This document shows positions 8,693-17,127 of a stretch of 38,759 nucleotides of DNA, piece by piece. The notes beneath the pieces were generated by a model that did not search any database, had not been told where the DNA came from, and saw nothing but the letters and a program-made list of their open reading frames with translations. Source of the stretch: Streptomyces sp. AC550_RSS872 (GTDB taxonomy: Bacteria > Actinomycetota > Actinomycetes > Streptomycetales > Streptomycetaceae); assembly GCF_019049285.1 (NCBI RefSeq), contig NZ_JAGMUL010000107.1:1-38759 (forward strand), read 5' to 3'. The translations under genes were made by a program, and so were the position numbers. The first letter of the stretch is position 1; each line of letters begins with the position of its first letter.

Positions 8693-10744
8693 CTACTCCG
8701 CTACAGGAAGCCGTGCCCCGTCCCGCAGAAACAGCGGGATGCGGTCCAGCGGGGCGTCGACCGTCACGGTCGTACCGCCCTGGTACGTCTCACCCGTCCA
8801 CGCGTCCGTCCAGCGTGACCCCGCCGGAAGATACGTCGTCCAGGTCGTCGCCCCGGCCGTGAGGACCGGCGCGACCAGCAGGTCACGGCCGAACAGATAC
8901 GCGTCGTCGACCGACCAGGCCGCCTCGTCCTCGGGGAACTCCAGGAACAGCGGCCGCATCACCGGCAGGCCCTCCTCGTGGGCCTCGCGCATGACCTGAA
9001 GGACGTACGGCTTCAGGCGCTCGCGCAGCCGCAGGTACCGCTCCAGGATCGCGCCGGCCTCCTCGCCGTACGACCACACCTCGTTCGGGCCGCCGGTCAT
9101 GTCCGGGCCGAGCGGCATGCCCGGGTCGCGGAAGCCGTGCAGGCGCATCAGCGGGGACAGGGCGCCGAACTGGAACCAGCGGACCATCACCTCGCGGTAG
9201 GCCGGGTCGTCCGGGTCGCCGCCGTGGAAGCCGCCGATGTCCGTGTTCCACCAGGGGATGCCGGACAGCGCGGTGTTGAGGCCGGCCGCGATCTGGCGGC
9301 GCAGCGTCGGGAAGTCGGTGCCGATGTCGCCGGACCACAGGGCGGCGCCGTAGCGCTGGCTGCCCGCCCAGGCCGAGCGGTTGAGGCTGACGATCTCCTC
9401 CTCGCCGGACGCGAGGAGGCCCTCGTAGAAGGTGCGGGCGTTCTCGGCCGGGTAGATGTTGCCGACCTCCAGGCCCGGACCCGTCCAGTAGCGCAGGTTC
9501 TCCTGGAAGCCCGGCTTCAGCTCCGGCTCACAGGCGTCCAGCCAGAAGGCCGTGATGCCGTACTGATCGAGGTAGTTCTGCTTGACCTTGGACCACACGA
9601 ACTCGCGGGCCTCGGGGTTGGTCGCGTCGTAGAACGCCACCTGGACCGTCGAGGCCACCTCCTTGTCGGGCCAGTCGGCGTGCGCCATCGGGCCGTACTG
9701 CGTGCCGATGAAGTAGCCCCGCTGCTCCATGACCGGGTGGTTCTCGGAGAGCGGGGAGACCGACGGCCAGACGGACACGACGAGCTTGATGCCGAGCTCG
9801 TCCAGCTCGCGCACCATCGCCGCCGGGTCAGGCCACTCGGCCGGGTCGAACTTCCACTCACCCAGGTGCGTCCAGTGGAAGAAGTCGCAGACGATCGCGG
9901 AGACGGGCAGACCGCGGCGCTTGTACTCCCGTGCCACGTCGAGGAGTTCGTCCTGCGTGCGGTAGCGCAGCTTGCACTGCCAGAAGCCCGCCGCCCACTC
10001 GGGCAGCATCGGCGTACGGCCCGTCACCGCGCTGTAGCGGCGCTGGCCGTCGGCCGGGGTGCCCGCAGTGATCCAGTAGTCGATCTGGCGGGCGGAGTCG
10101 GCGACCCAGCGGGTGCCGTTGTGCGCGAGCTCCACGCGGCCGATCGCCGGGTTGTTCCACAGCAGGGTGTAGCCGCGGCTGGACGCCAGGACCGGGATGC
10201 CGACCTCGGCGTTGCGCTGGATCAGGTCGAGGACCAGGCCCTTCTGGTCGAACCGTCCGTGCTGGTGCTGCCCGAGGCCGTACAGCTTCTCGTCCTCGTA
10301 GGCGGCGAAGCGCTGCTCCAGGCGGTGGTAGCCGTTGCCGACGGCGGTGTAGAGCCGCGAGCCCGGCCACCAGAAGTGGGCCCGCTCCTCGGCGAGCACC
10401 TCCTGGCCGTCCTCGGTGCGCAGGAACCGGATCAGGCCCTCGGCGTCGACCTCGACGGTCAGCGCGCCGACGGTCAGCACCCCCACTCCGTCCTCGATCT
10501 TGACGGTGGACTCGGTCGCCGGGGCGGACTCCAGCAGCGCGCCGGGCAGCCCGTCGAGGACGGGGCCGCCGAGCCGGGCACGCACCCGGACCGCGTCCGG
10601 CCCCCACGGCTCGACGCGCAGGGTCTCCTGACGGCCGCTCCACTCCAGCGCGCCGTCCCGCTCACGGAACGTGCCGACGGTCGGGGAGGACTGCGCGAGG
10701 CTGACTGTGCCGGGCACGGGGTGGTTTTCGGCAGGCTGATTCAC
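8693..10744 (-). CDS. GH31 alpha-xylosidase-like glycoside hydrolase
   Basis: The 683-residue protein has no signal peptide. An N-terminal galactose-mutarotase-like beta-sandwich (roughly 1-220) precedes the (beta/alpha)8 barrel. The nucleophile is D403 in FWLDACEPE and the acid/base D473 in WSGDIGTDF. The nucleophile context with CEPE, and FFHWTHLGEWKFDP in the barrel, are closer to alpha-xylosidases of xyloglucan loci than to maltase-type GH31 enzymes, whose signature is WxDMNEP. It would remove the non-reducing-end alpha-1,6-xylose of imported oligosaccharides. The GTG start at 10744 has CAGGAGCG about 6 nt upstream. The open frame extends to 11215 only as a shadow of the LacI gene. It lies 107 nt after the LacI stop on the same strand, and no promoter is visible in the gap, so both may be co-transcribed. 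Confidence 0.85.
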   Translation of the reverse strand: MNQPAENHPVPGTVSLAQSSPTVGTFRERDGALEWSGRQETLRVEPWGPDAVRVRARLGGPVLDGLPGALLESAPATESTVKIEDGVGVLTVGALTVEVDAEGLIRFLRTEDGQEVLAEERAHFWWPGSRLYTAVGNGYHRLEQRFAAYEDEKLYGLGQHQHGRFDQKGLVLDLIQRNAEVGIPVLASSRGYTLLWNNPAIGRVELAHNGTRWVADSARQIDYWITAGTPADGQRRYSAVTGRTPMLPEWAAGFWQCKLRYRTQDELLDVAREYKRRGLPVSAIVCDFFHWTHLGEWKFDPAEWPDPAAMVRELDELGIKLVVSVWPSVSPLSENHPVMEQRGYFIGTQYGPMAHADWPDKEVASTVQVAFYDATNPEAREFVWSKVKQNYLDQYGITAFWLDACEPELKPGFQENLRYWTGPGLEVGNIYPAENARTFYEGLLASGEEEIVSLNRSAWAGSQRYGAALWSGDIGTDFPTLRRQIAAGLNTALSGIPWWNTDIGGFHGGDPDDPAYREVMVRWFQFGALSPLMRLHGFRDPGMPLGPDMTGGPNEVWSYGEEAGAILERYLRLRERLKPYVLQVMREAHEEGLPVMRPLFLEFPEDEAAWSVDDAYLFGRDLLVAPVLTAGATTWTTYLPAGSRWTDAWTGETYQGGTTVTVDAPLDRIPLFLRDGARLPVAE

Positions 10745-10851
10745 TGGGCGCTCCTGAAGCGGGCGGCGGGGTGAGGAAGGAGGCAGCGTGCGGGCAGGAG
10801 GGTGCCCGGAAGGGCACGGTGGGTGAGGTGAGGTGGATGGGTGAGCCGGGG
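10745..10851 (-). other. LacI-GH31 intergenic gap with small hairpin
   Basis: The 107-nt gap between the LacI stop and the GH31 start holds a 6-bp hairpin with a 4-nt loop (10802-10807 with 10812-10817, GTGCCC/GGGCAC). It is too short for a convincing terminator and may only attenuate. No -10/-35 pair and no copy of the LacI-site palindrome was found. Confidence 0.4.
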
Positions 10852-11868
10852 TCAGTGCGTGGACGACGGCGCCGGGCCCGTGCTCGCCCGGATCGTCAAC
10901 TCGGGTGCGATCAGCAAGACTTCGTCGCTCCCGCGCCCGTCGAGCTTGGCGACCAGCTGCTCCACCGCATGCCGGCCCATCTCCTGCGCGGGAATGGAGA
11001 CGGACGTCAGCCGCACCGAGGCCTGTACGGCGACCTGGTCGGGGCAGACGGCCACCACCGACACGTCCTCGGGCACGGCCCGGCCCTGCTGGCGCAGCAG
11101 GGCGAGCAGCGGTTCGACCGCCGACTCGTTCTGCACGACGAACCCGGTGGTGCTCGGGCGCTCGTCGAGGATGCGGGCGAGGGTGACGGCCATCGCGTCG
11201 TACCCGCCCTCGCACGGCCGGTGCAGCAGCCGTATCCCCAGTTCCTGGGAGCGCAGCCGCAGTCCGTCGAGGGTGCGCTCGGCGAAACCGGTGTGCCGCT
11301 CGTAGACGGCCGGGGCCTCGCCTATGACAGCGATGTCGCGGTGCCCCAGCATCGCCAGATGCTCCACACAGAGCGCGCCGGTCGCCTTGAAGTCGAGGTC
11401 GACGCAGGTCAGCCCGGTGGTGTCGGCGGGCAGCCCGATCAGCACGGACGGCTGGTCGGTGCCGCGCAGCAGCGGCAGCCGCTCGTCGTCCAGCTGGACG
11501 TCCATCAGGATCATCGCGTCGGCCAGCCCGCTGCCGGTGACGCGGCGTACGGCGTCGGGGCCCTCCTCGCCGGTCAGCAGCAGGACGTCGTAGCCGTGCG
11601 TCCGGGCCGTGGTGGCCACGGCAATGGCGATCTCCATCATCACCGGCACATACATGTCGGTGCGCAGCGGGATCATCAGCGCGATGATGTTCGACCTGCT
11701 GCTGGCCAGGGCGCGGGCGCCCGCGTTGGGGTGGTAGCCGAGCTCGCGGATGCTCTGCTCGACCCGCGTCCGGGTGGTCGCGGAGATGGACCGCTTGCCG
11801 CTGAGGACATAACTCACCGTGCTCGCCGAGACTCCGGCGTGCTGGGCGACCTCGGCGAGGGTGACCAT
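10852..11868 (-). CDS. LacI-family transcriptional regulator
   Basis: The 338-residue protein has an N-terminal helix-turn-helix (VTLAEVAQHAGVSASTVSYV, then LSGKRSIS) and the hinge segment NAGARALASS, followed by a periplasmic-binding-protein-like sugar-sensing domain ending near EMGRHAVEQLV. It probably represses the glycoside hydrolase and transporter genes until a xyloglucan-derived sugar binds; the ligand is not known. ATG 11868 is chosen because GGAGAG lies 6 nt upstream; an in-frame TTG at 11880 would add four residues but has no such site. Two palindromic operators and a promoter lie upstream (11885-11991), so autoregulation is likely. GH31 follows downstream. Confidence 0.9.
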   Translation of the reverse strand: MVTLAEVAQHAGVSASTVSYVLSGKRSISATTRTRVEQSIRELGYHPNAGARALASSRSNIIALMIPLRTDMYVPVMMEIAIAVATTARTHGYDVLLLTGEEGPDAVRRVTGSGLADAMILMDVQLDDERLPLLRGTDQPSVLIGLPADTTGLTCVDLDFKATGALCVEHLAMLGHRDIAVIGEAPAVYERHTGFAERTLDGLRLRSQELGIRLLHRPCEGGYDAMAVTLARILDERPSTTGFVVQNESAVEPLLALLRQQGRAVPEDVSVVAVCPDQVAVQASVRLTSVSIPAQEMGRHAVEQLVAKLDGRGSDEVLLIAPELTIRASTGPAPSSTH

Positions 11869-11884
11869 CCAGCTCTCCAAGCTT

Positions 11885-11900
11885 TGTGAAGCGCTTCGAC
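11885..11900. promoter_or_regulatory. Proximal LacI-type operator
   Basis: TGTGAAGCGCTTCGAC has the inner palindrome GAAGCGCTTC with a central CG, the LacI-family hallmark, and differs from the distal site only in the outer left bases. It lies 17-32 nt upstream of the LacI ATG and downstream of the predicted transcription start, where a bound repressor would block elongation. Confidence 0.7.
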
Positions 11901-11940
11901 AGTGCGCGCTACGTACAGGGGTGGGTGTGAGGGTGGTTCG

Positions 11941-11969
11941 ACAGTAGCTTCACCGGGGGTGGGTGTCCA
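11941..11969 (-). promoter_or_regulatory. Promoter of the LacI gene
   Basis: Read on the minus strand, TGGACA (11964-11969) and TACTGT (11941-11946) are separated by 17 nt, a close match to the main vegetative sigma factor pattern of Streptomyces (TTGACN, 17-18 nt, TANNNT). The start would be near 11934, giving a leader of about 65 nt. Operators lie on both sides. Confidence 0.6.
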
Positions 11970-11975
11970 TAGGTT

Positions 11976-11991
11976 GTCGAAGCGCTTCGAC
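11976..11991. promoter_or_regulatory. Distal LacI-type operator, perfect palindrome
   Basis: GTCGAAGCGCTTCGAC is a perfect 16-bp palindrome with central CG. It lies immediately upstream of the -35 box of the predicted LacI promoter. The centre-to-centre distance to the proximal site is 91 bp, compatible with cooperative binding or looping. Most probably bound by the adjacent LacI protein. Confidence 0.75.
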
Positions 11992-12111
11992 TCCGATTTT
12001 CGAACCGGGCCGCCGAGCGCGCGGGAAACGCCACCGATCGGGGGGCGACAGGCCCGGGACGGCCTGCCGGTGGCTCGGGTCCCTGCCTACCACGACCGGC
12101 CGTGGGGGGCC

Positions 12112-12249
12112 ATGGAAAGCGGGTACCGCACTCGTACGGCGCAACCTGCTCGCAACGACATGTACATCTCCGGCATCGAGTCCGGCACCGAGGTCTTCAA
12201 GGGCGCGGGACGTCTGGACAGCAAGGCGCACTCCGTCGACATCGGCTGA
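12112..12249 (+). CDS. Possible small ORF (45 aa), unknown
   Basis: I do not recognise this product. The ATG at 12112 follows a run of G (12104-12109), and the frame ends at TGA 12247-12249. From about 12151 codons end almost always in G or C, as in real genes of this window, and the peptide NDMYISGIESGTEVFKGAGR looks protein-like. It has no signal or membrane segment. It could be a real small protein, with ATG 12160 as an alternative start (29 residues), or the remnant of a lost gene. The 490-nt stretch between the LacI and acyl-CoA dehydrogenase starts otherwise holds only the LacI operators and promoter. Confidence 0.3.
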   Translation: MESGYRTRTAQPARNDMYISGIESGTEVFKGAGRLDSKAHSVDIG

Positions 12250-12359
12250 ACGGCTGCACGCAGGGTGGTGGGGCCGCCCGGAATCGGGTACATACGATCG
12301 GGTAGCACCCGTCGGTAACCAAACGGCCCAAGATCCCGATTCGCGGCGAGGTGAGCCTC

Positions 12360-14294
12360 ATGTCCGCAGCACCCACGAAGCCTACTGTCAGTGAGCGTGA
12401 GGCCCGCCAGGTGGCTGAGGCGGCCCGGCAACAGGAATGGCGCAAGCCCAGCTTCGCCAAGGAACTGTTCCTCGGCCGCTTCCGCCTCGACCTCATCCAC
12501 CCCCACCCGATGCCCACCGGCGAGGCGGCACAGCGCGGCGAGGAGTTCCTCGCCAAGCTGCGTGACTTCGTCGAGACGAAGGTCGACGGCGCCCTCATCG
12601 AGCGCGAGGCCCGCATCCCCGACGACGTGATCGACGGGCTCAAGGAACTCGGCGCGTTCGGCATGAAGATCGACACCAAGTACGGCGGACTCGGTCTCAC
12701 CCAGGTCTACTACAACAAGGCCCTCACCCTGGTCGGCTCGGCCTCGCCCGCGATCGGTGTGCTGCTCTCCGCCCATCAGTCGATCGGCGTACCGCAGCCG
12801 CTGAAGTTGTTCGGCACGCAGGAGCAGAAGGAAGCCTTCCTGCCGCGCTGCGCCCGCACCGACATCAGCGCCTTCCTCCTCACCGAGCCGGACGTGGGCT
12901 CCGACCCGGCCCGCCTCGCCACCTCCGCCGTACCGGACGGCGACGACTACGTCCTCGACGGGGTCAAGCTGTGGACGACCAACGGCGTGGTCGCCGACCT
13001 CCTGGTCGTGATGGCCCGTGTGCCCAAGTCCGAGGGCCACAAGGGCGGCATCACGGCCTTCGTCGTGGAGACCAACTCGCCCGGCATCACCGTCGAGAAC
13101 CGCAACGCCTTCATGGGCCTGCGCGGCATCGAGAACGGCGTGACCCGCTTCCACCAGGTCCGCGTCCCGGCGGCGAACCGTATCGGCCCCGAGGGCGCCG
13201 GCCTGAAGATCGCGCTGACCACCCTCAACACCGGGCGGCTCTCCCTCCCCGCGTCCTGTGTCGCGGCCGGCAAGTGGTGCCTGAAGATCGCCCGCGAGTG
13301 GTCGGCGGCCCGTGAGCAGTGGGGCAAGCCGCTCGCCCACCACGAGGCCGTCGGCTCGAAGATCTCCTTCATCGCGGCCACCACCTTCGCTCTGGAGGCG
13401 GTGACCGACCTCGCCTCGCAGATGGCCGACGAGGACCGCAACGACATCCGTATCGAAGGCGCGCTCGCCAAGCTCTACGCCTCCGAGATGGCCTGGACGA
13501 TCGCCGACGAACTCGTCCAGATCCGCGGCGGCCGCGGCTTCGAGACCGCCGAGTCGCTACGGGCCCGCGGCGAGCGCGCGGTCCCCGCCGAGCAGGTCCT
13601 GCGCGACCTGCGGATCAACCGCATCTTCGAGGGCTCGACGGAGATCATGCACCTGCTGATCGCCCGCGAGGCCGTCGACGCCCACCTCTCGGTCGCCGGC
13701 GACCTCATCGATCCCGACAAGTCCCTCCAGGACAAGGCGAAGGCAGGCGCGGGCGCCGGTGTCTTCTACGCCAAGTGGCTGCCGAAGCTGGTCGCGGGCC
13801 AGGGCCAACTGCCCTACGCATACGCCGAGTTCAAGCAGGGCGTCGACCTCTCCCCGCATCTGCGCTACGTCGAACGCACGTCCCGCAAACTCGCCCGCTC
13901 CACCTTCTACGCCATGTCCCGCTGGCAGGGCCGCATGGAGACCAAGCAGGGCTTCCTCGGCCGTATCGTCGACATCGGCGCCGAACTGTTCGCCATGAGC
14001 GCGGCCTGCGTCCGCGCCGAGCACCTGCGCACCCAGGGCGACCACGGCCGCGAGGCCTACCAGCTCGCCGACGCCTTCTGCCGCCAGTCCCGCCTGCGCG
14101 TCGAGGAGCTCTTCGGCCGCCTGTGGACCAACACCGACGACCTCGACCGCAAGGTGGTCAAGGGCGTGATGTCGGGCACGTACGAGTGGCTGGAGCAGGG
14201 CATCGTCGACCCCTCCGACGACGGCGCCCCGTGGATCGCGGACGCGACCCCGGGCCCGAGCGAACGGGAGAACGTGCACCGCCCGATCAGGTGA
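12360..14294 (+). CDS. Acyl-CoA dehydrogenase, long form
   Basis: The 644-residue FAD enzyme would catalyse alpha,beta-dehydrogenation of acyl-CoA in beta-oxidation. The usual core spans about residues 75-450: helical N-domain, beta-domain with FLLTEPDVGSDPA and KLWTTNG, and C-domain with RGGRGFETAESL. The catalytic base is expected at E424 in IFEGSTEIMH. An N-terminal extension of about 70 residues and a C-terminal helical extension of about 190 make it resemble the very-long-chain/ACAD9-type group rather than the ~380-residue short form. The chosen ATG at 12360 follows GAGGTGAG; GTG 12351 is in frame but overlaps that site. It is flanked by its own terminator and is probably monocistronic. 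Substrate length is not readable. Confidence 0.88.
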   Translation: MSAAPTKPTVSEREARQVAEAARQQEWRKPSFAKELFLGRFRLDLIHPHPMPTGEAAQRGEEFLAKLRDFVETKVDGALIEREARIPDDVIDGLKELGAFGMKIDTKYGGLGLTQVYYNKALTLVGSASPAIGVLLSAHQSIGVPQPLKLFGTQEQKEAFLPRCARTDISAFLLTEPDVGSDPARLATSAVPDGDDYVLDGVKLWTTNGVVADLLVVMARVPKSEGHKGGITAFVVETNSPGITVENRNAFMGLRGIENGVTRFHQVRVPAANRIGPEGAGLKIALTTLNTGRLSLPASCVAAGKWCLKIAREWSAAREQWGKPLAHHEAVGSKISFIAATTFALEAVTDLASQMADEDRNDIRIEGALAKLYASEMAWTIADELVQIRGGRGFETAESLRARGERAVPAEQVLRDLRINRIFEGSTEIMHLLIAREAVDAHLSVAGDLIDPDKSLQDKAKAGAGAGVFYAKWLPKLVAGQGQLPYAYAEFKQGVDLSPHLRYVERTSRKLARSTFYAMSRWQGRMETKQGFLGRIVDIGAELFAMSAACVRAEHLRTQGDHGREAYQLADAFCRQSRLRVEELFGRLWTNTDDLDRKVVKGVMSGTYEWLEQGIVDPSDDGAPWIADATPGPSERENVHRPIR

Positions 14295-14301
14295 CCCACA
14301 C

Positions 14302-14335
14302 GGTGAGAGGTCACCGACCGCAGTGACCTCTCACC
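14302..14335 (+). terminator. Terminator after acyl-CoA dehydrogenase
   Basis: A perfect 13-bp inverted repeat (14302-14314 with 14323-14335) with an 8-nt loop starts 8 nt after the stop codon. No strong U-tract follows. Confidence 0.75.
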
Positions 14336-14400
14336 ATCCTGTAACCCGCAGAAGGGGACGCCCTGTCCTCCCCGACAGCCGTTACGGCCACAATGGGGGA

Positions 14401-15657
14401 ATGAGCGACAGTCCAGCCCCTCTCGCCGACCCGCATCTCGTCTACGACCCCCTTGCGGGAGACGGCCCCAAGGACGTGGTGATCCTCGGCTCCACCGGGT
14501 CCATCGGCACCCAGGCCATCGACCTCGTGCTGCGCAACCCCGACCGGTTCCGGGTCACCGCCCTGTCCGCCAACGGCGGCCGGGTCGCCCTCCTCGCCGA
14601 GCAGGCCTACCGGCTGAGGGCGCGGACCGTCGCGGTCGCCCGCGAGGACGTCGTACCGGCGCTGCGGGAGGCTCTGACGGCCCAGTACGGCACGGGCGAG
14701 CCGCTCCCGGAGATCCTCGTCGGCCCGGAGGCCGCCACCCAGGTCGCCGCCTCCGACTGCCACACCGTCCTCAACGGCATCACCGGCTCCATCGGACTCG
14801 CCCCCACCCTCACCGCCCTGGAGGCGGGCCGCACCCTCGCGCTCGCCAACAAGGAGTCCCTGATCGTCGGCGGCCCGCTGGTCAAGGCCCTCGCCAAGCC
14901 CGGGCAGATCATCCCGGTCGACTCCGAGCACGCAGCCCTGTTCCAGGCGCTGGCGTCCGGCACCCGCGCGGACGTCCGCAAGCTCGTCGTCACCGCCTCC
15001 GGCGGCCCCTTCCGTGGCCGCACGAAGGCCGAGCTGGCGAACGTGACGGTCGAGGACGCCCTCGCGCATCCCACCTGGGCCATGGGCCCGGTCATCACGA
15101 TCAACTCCGCGACCCTGGTCAACAAGGGCCTGGAGGTCATCGAGGCGCACCTGCTCTACGACATTTCCTTCGACCGCATTGAGGTGGTCGTGCATCCCCA
15201 GTCGTATGTCCACTCGATGGTTGAGTTCACGGACGGATCCACGATCGCCCAGGCGACGCCCCCCGACATGCGCGGGCCGATCGCCATCGGCCTGGGCTGG
15301 CCCGAACGCGTTCCCGACGCCGCGCCCACGTTCGACTGGAGCATGGCGTCGACCTGGGAGTTCTTCCCCCTCGACAACGACGCCTTCCCGGCGGTCGACC
15401 TGGCGCGCCACGTGGGGCAGCTCGCGGGCACGGCCCCGGCGGTGTTCAATGCGGCCAACGAGGAGTGCGTGGAGGCCTTCCGGGCCGGCGCACTGCCGTT
15501 CAACGGGATCATGGAGACCGTGACGCGGGTGGTGGAGGAACACGGCACCCCGCCCGCGGGAACTTCACTCACCGTCGCGGACGTCCTCGAAGCGGAGACC
15601 TGGGCCCGCAGGCGGGCACAGGAACTGGCGGCACACACGGCGGAGGCCCGTGCATGA
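14401..15657 (+). CDS. dxr: 1-deoxy-D-xylulose 5-phosphate reductoisomerase
   Basis: The 418-residue enzyme converts DXP to 2-C-methyl-D-erythritol 4-phosphate with NADPH, the first committed step of the MEP isoprenoid pathway. The NADPH-binding motif LGSTGSIGTQ is at 29-38, followed by ANKESLIVGG and the metal/substrate-binding segment PVDSEHAALFQ. HPQSYVHSMVEF and the C-terminal ANEECVEAF are also typical. A Streptomyces-like N-terminal extension of about 20 residues precedes the Rossmann fold. ATG 14401 is preceded by GGGGGA, very close to the start; upstream in-frame starts reach back into the terminator and are unlikely. The stop overlaps the next start as ATGA. It shares a locus with ispG, which acts later in the same pathway. 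Confidence 0.96.
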   Translation: MSDSPAPLADPHLVYDPLAGDGPKDVVILGSTGSIGTQAIDLVLRNPDRFRVTALSANGGRVALLAEQAYRLRARTVAVAREDVVPALREALTAQYGTGEPLPEILVGPEAATQVAASDCHTVLNGITGSIGLAPTLTALEAGRTLALANKESLIVGGPLVKALAKPGQIIPVDSEHAALFQALASGTRADVRKLVVTASGGPFRGRTKAELANVTVEDALAHPTWAMGPVITINSATLVNKGLEVIEAHLLYDISFDRIEVVVHPQSYVHSMVEFTDGSTIAQATPPDMRGPIAIGLGWPERVPDAAPTFDWSMASTWEFFPLDNDAFPAVDLARHVGQLAGTAPAVFNAANEECVEAFRAGALPFNGIMETVTRVVEEHGTPPAGTSLTVADVLEAETWARRRAQELAAHTAEARA

Positions 15658-16958
15658 CGACCCTGATGTTCATCCTCGGCATAGTGCTGTTCGCGGTCGG
15701 GCTGCTCGCCTCGATCGCCTGGCACGAGCTGGGCCACCTGTCCACGGCCAAGCTGTTCGGCATCCGCGTGCCGCAGTACATGGTCGGCTTCGGCCCGACC
15801 ATCTGGTCGCGGAAGAAGGGCGAAACCGAGTACGGCATCAAGGCGATCCCGTTCGGCGGCTACATCCGCATGATCGGCATGTTCCCGCCGGGCCCCGACG
15901 GCCGCCTCGAAGCGCGCTCGACCTCACCCTGGCGCGGCATGATCGAGGACGCCCGCTCGGCCGCGTTCGAGGAGCTCAAGCCGGGTGACGAGACCCGCCT
16001 CTTCTACACGCGCAAGCCGTGGAAGCGGGTCATCGTGATGTTCGCGGGCCCCTTCATGAACCTCGTCCTCGCGGTGGGCCTGTTCCTCACCGTGCTGATG
16101 GGCTTCGGCATCCAGCAGCAGACCACCACCGTCAGCTCGGTCTCCCAGTGCGTCATCGCCCAGACGGAGAAGCGAGAGGACTGCAAGGCGTCCGACGCCA
16201 AGTCCCCGGCCGCCGCGGCCGGCATGAAGGCCGGCGACAAGATCGTCTCCTTCGGCGGGGTGCGTACCGAGGACTGGAACACCCTCTCCGACCTCATCCG
16301 CGACAGCGCCGGCAAGGACGTGCCGATCGTCGTCGACCGCAAGGGTGAGGAAGTGACCCTGCACGCGAAGATCGCCACCAACTGGGTCGTGAAGAAGGAC
16401 GCCGGCGGGTCGTACGTCAAGGACGACTACGTCCAGGCCGGCTTCCTCGGCTTCAGCGCCGCCACCGGCGTCGTCAAGCAGGACTTCGGCGACTCGGTGA
16501 CCTGGATGACCGACCGGGTCGGCGAGGCCGTCGACTCCCTCGTGGCTCTGCCCTCCAAGATCCCCGCCCTGTGGGACGCCGCCTTCGGCGACGGCCCGCG
16601 CGAGCCGGACTCCCCGATGGGCATCGTCGGCGCGGCGAGGGTCAGCGGCGAGATCGCGACACTGGACATCCCGGCGTCCCAGCAGCTGGCGACGTTCGTG
16701 TTCCTCCTGGCGGGATTCAACCTGTCCCTGTTCCTCTTCAACATGCTCCCGCTGCTGCCGCTCGACGGCGGCCATATCGCGGGCGCGCTGTGGGAGTCGC
16801 TGCGCCGCAACACGGCGAAGGTGCTGCGCCGCCCGGACCCCGGTCCGTTCGATGTGGCGAAGCTGATGCCGGTGGCGTACGTGGTCGCGGGAATCTTCGT
16901 CTGCTTCACCCTTCTCGTGCTCGTCGCGGACGTCGTTAACCCGGTCAGAATCTCCTAG
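15654..16958 (+). CDS. rseP: Site-2 intramembrane zinc metalloprotease (RseP/Rip1-like)
   Basis: The 434-residue membrane protease cleaves substrates within the bilayer, typically anti-sigma factors already cut by another protease. The zinc motif HELGH (H24, E25, H28) lies at the end of the first membrane helix, and the third ligand is expected at D371 in LPLDGGH. A PDZ domain lies between (about 185-270, with GMKAGDKIVSFGG), and a last helix is near the C-terminus (about 408-430). ATG 15654 overlaps the dxr stop. The dxr-protease-ispG order matches the rip1 locus of mycobacteria. The substrate in this organism is unknown, and no sigma/anti-sigma pair lies nearby. Confidence 0.93.
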   Translation: MTTLMFILGIVLFAVGLLASIAWHELGHLSTAKLFGIRVPQYMVGFGPTIWSRKKGETEYGIKAIPFGGYIRMIGMFPPGPDGRLEARSTSPWRGMIEDARSAAFEELKPGDETRLFYTRKPWKRVIVMFAGPFMNLVLAVGLFLTVLMGFGIQQQTTTVSSVSQCVIAQTEKREDCKASDAKSPAAAAGMKAGDKIVSFGGVRTEDWNTLSDLIRDSAGKDVPIVVDRKGEEVTLHAKIATNWVVKKDAGGSYVKDDYVQAGFLGFSAATGVVKQDFGDSVTWMTDRVGEAVDSLVALPSKIPALWDAAFGDGPREPDSPMGIVGAARVSGEIATLDIPASQQLATFVFLLAGFNLSLFLFNMLPLLPLDGGHIAGALWESLRRNTAKVLRRPDPGPFDVAKLMPVAYVVAGIFVCFTLLVLVADVVNPVRIS

Positions 16959-16973
16959 TCACACGGTGTTCGA

Positions 16974-17004
16974 GGCGGCCCGGGATCGTATGTCCTGGGC
17001 CGCC
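16974..17004 (+). terminator. Terminator after site-2 protease gene
   Basis: A 12-bp stem (16974-16985 with 16993-17004) with one G:U pair and a 7-nt loop is followed by TTCC, 16 nt after the stop codon. It separates the dxr-protease transcript from ispG. Confidence 0.7.
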
Positions 17005-17127
17005 TTCCATTGAGTGGGTTTACGGGCAGTGATGTGCTGGGGTGAGCCCGAGTGCCGTAATCTCGAAGCCTGGAGCCCGCTGCTGACGGGACCGGACCTT
17101 GATCCACGACTTGGGGTTGCACAGCAC

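Noticed and set aside
10745..11215. N-terminal extension of GH31 into the LacI gene
   Set aside because: The sequence is low-complexity Arg/Pro; a GTG with a good ribosome site at 10744 starts the conserved part.
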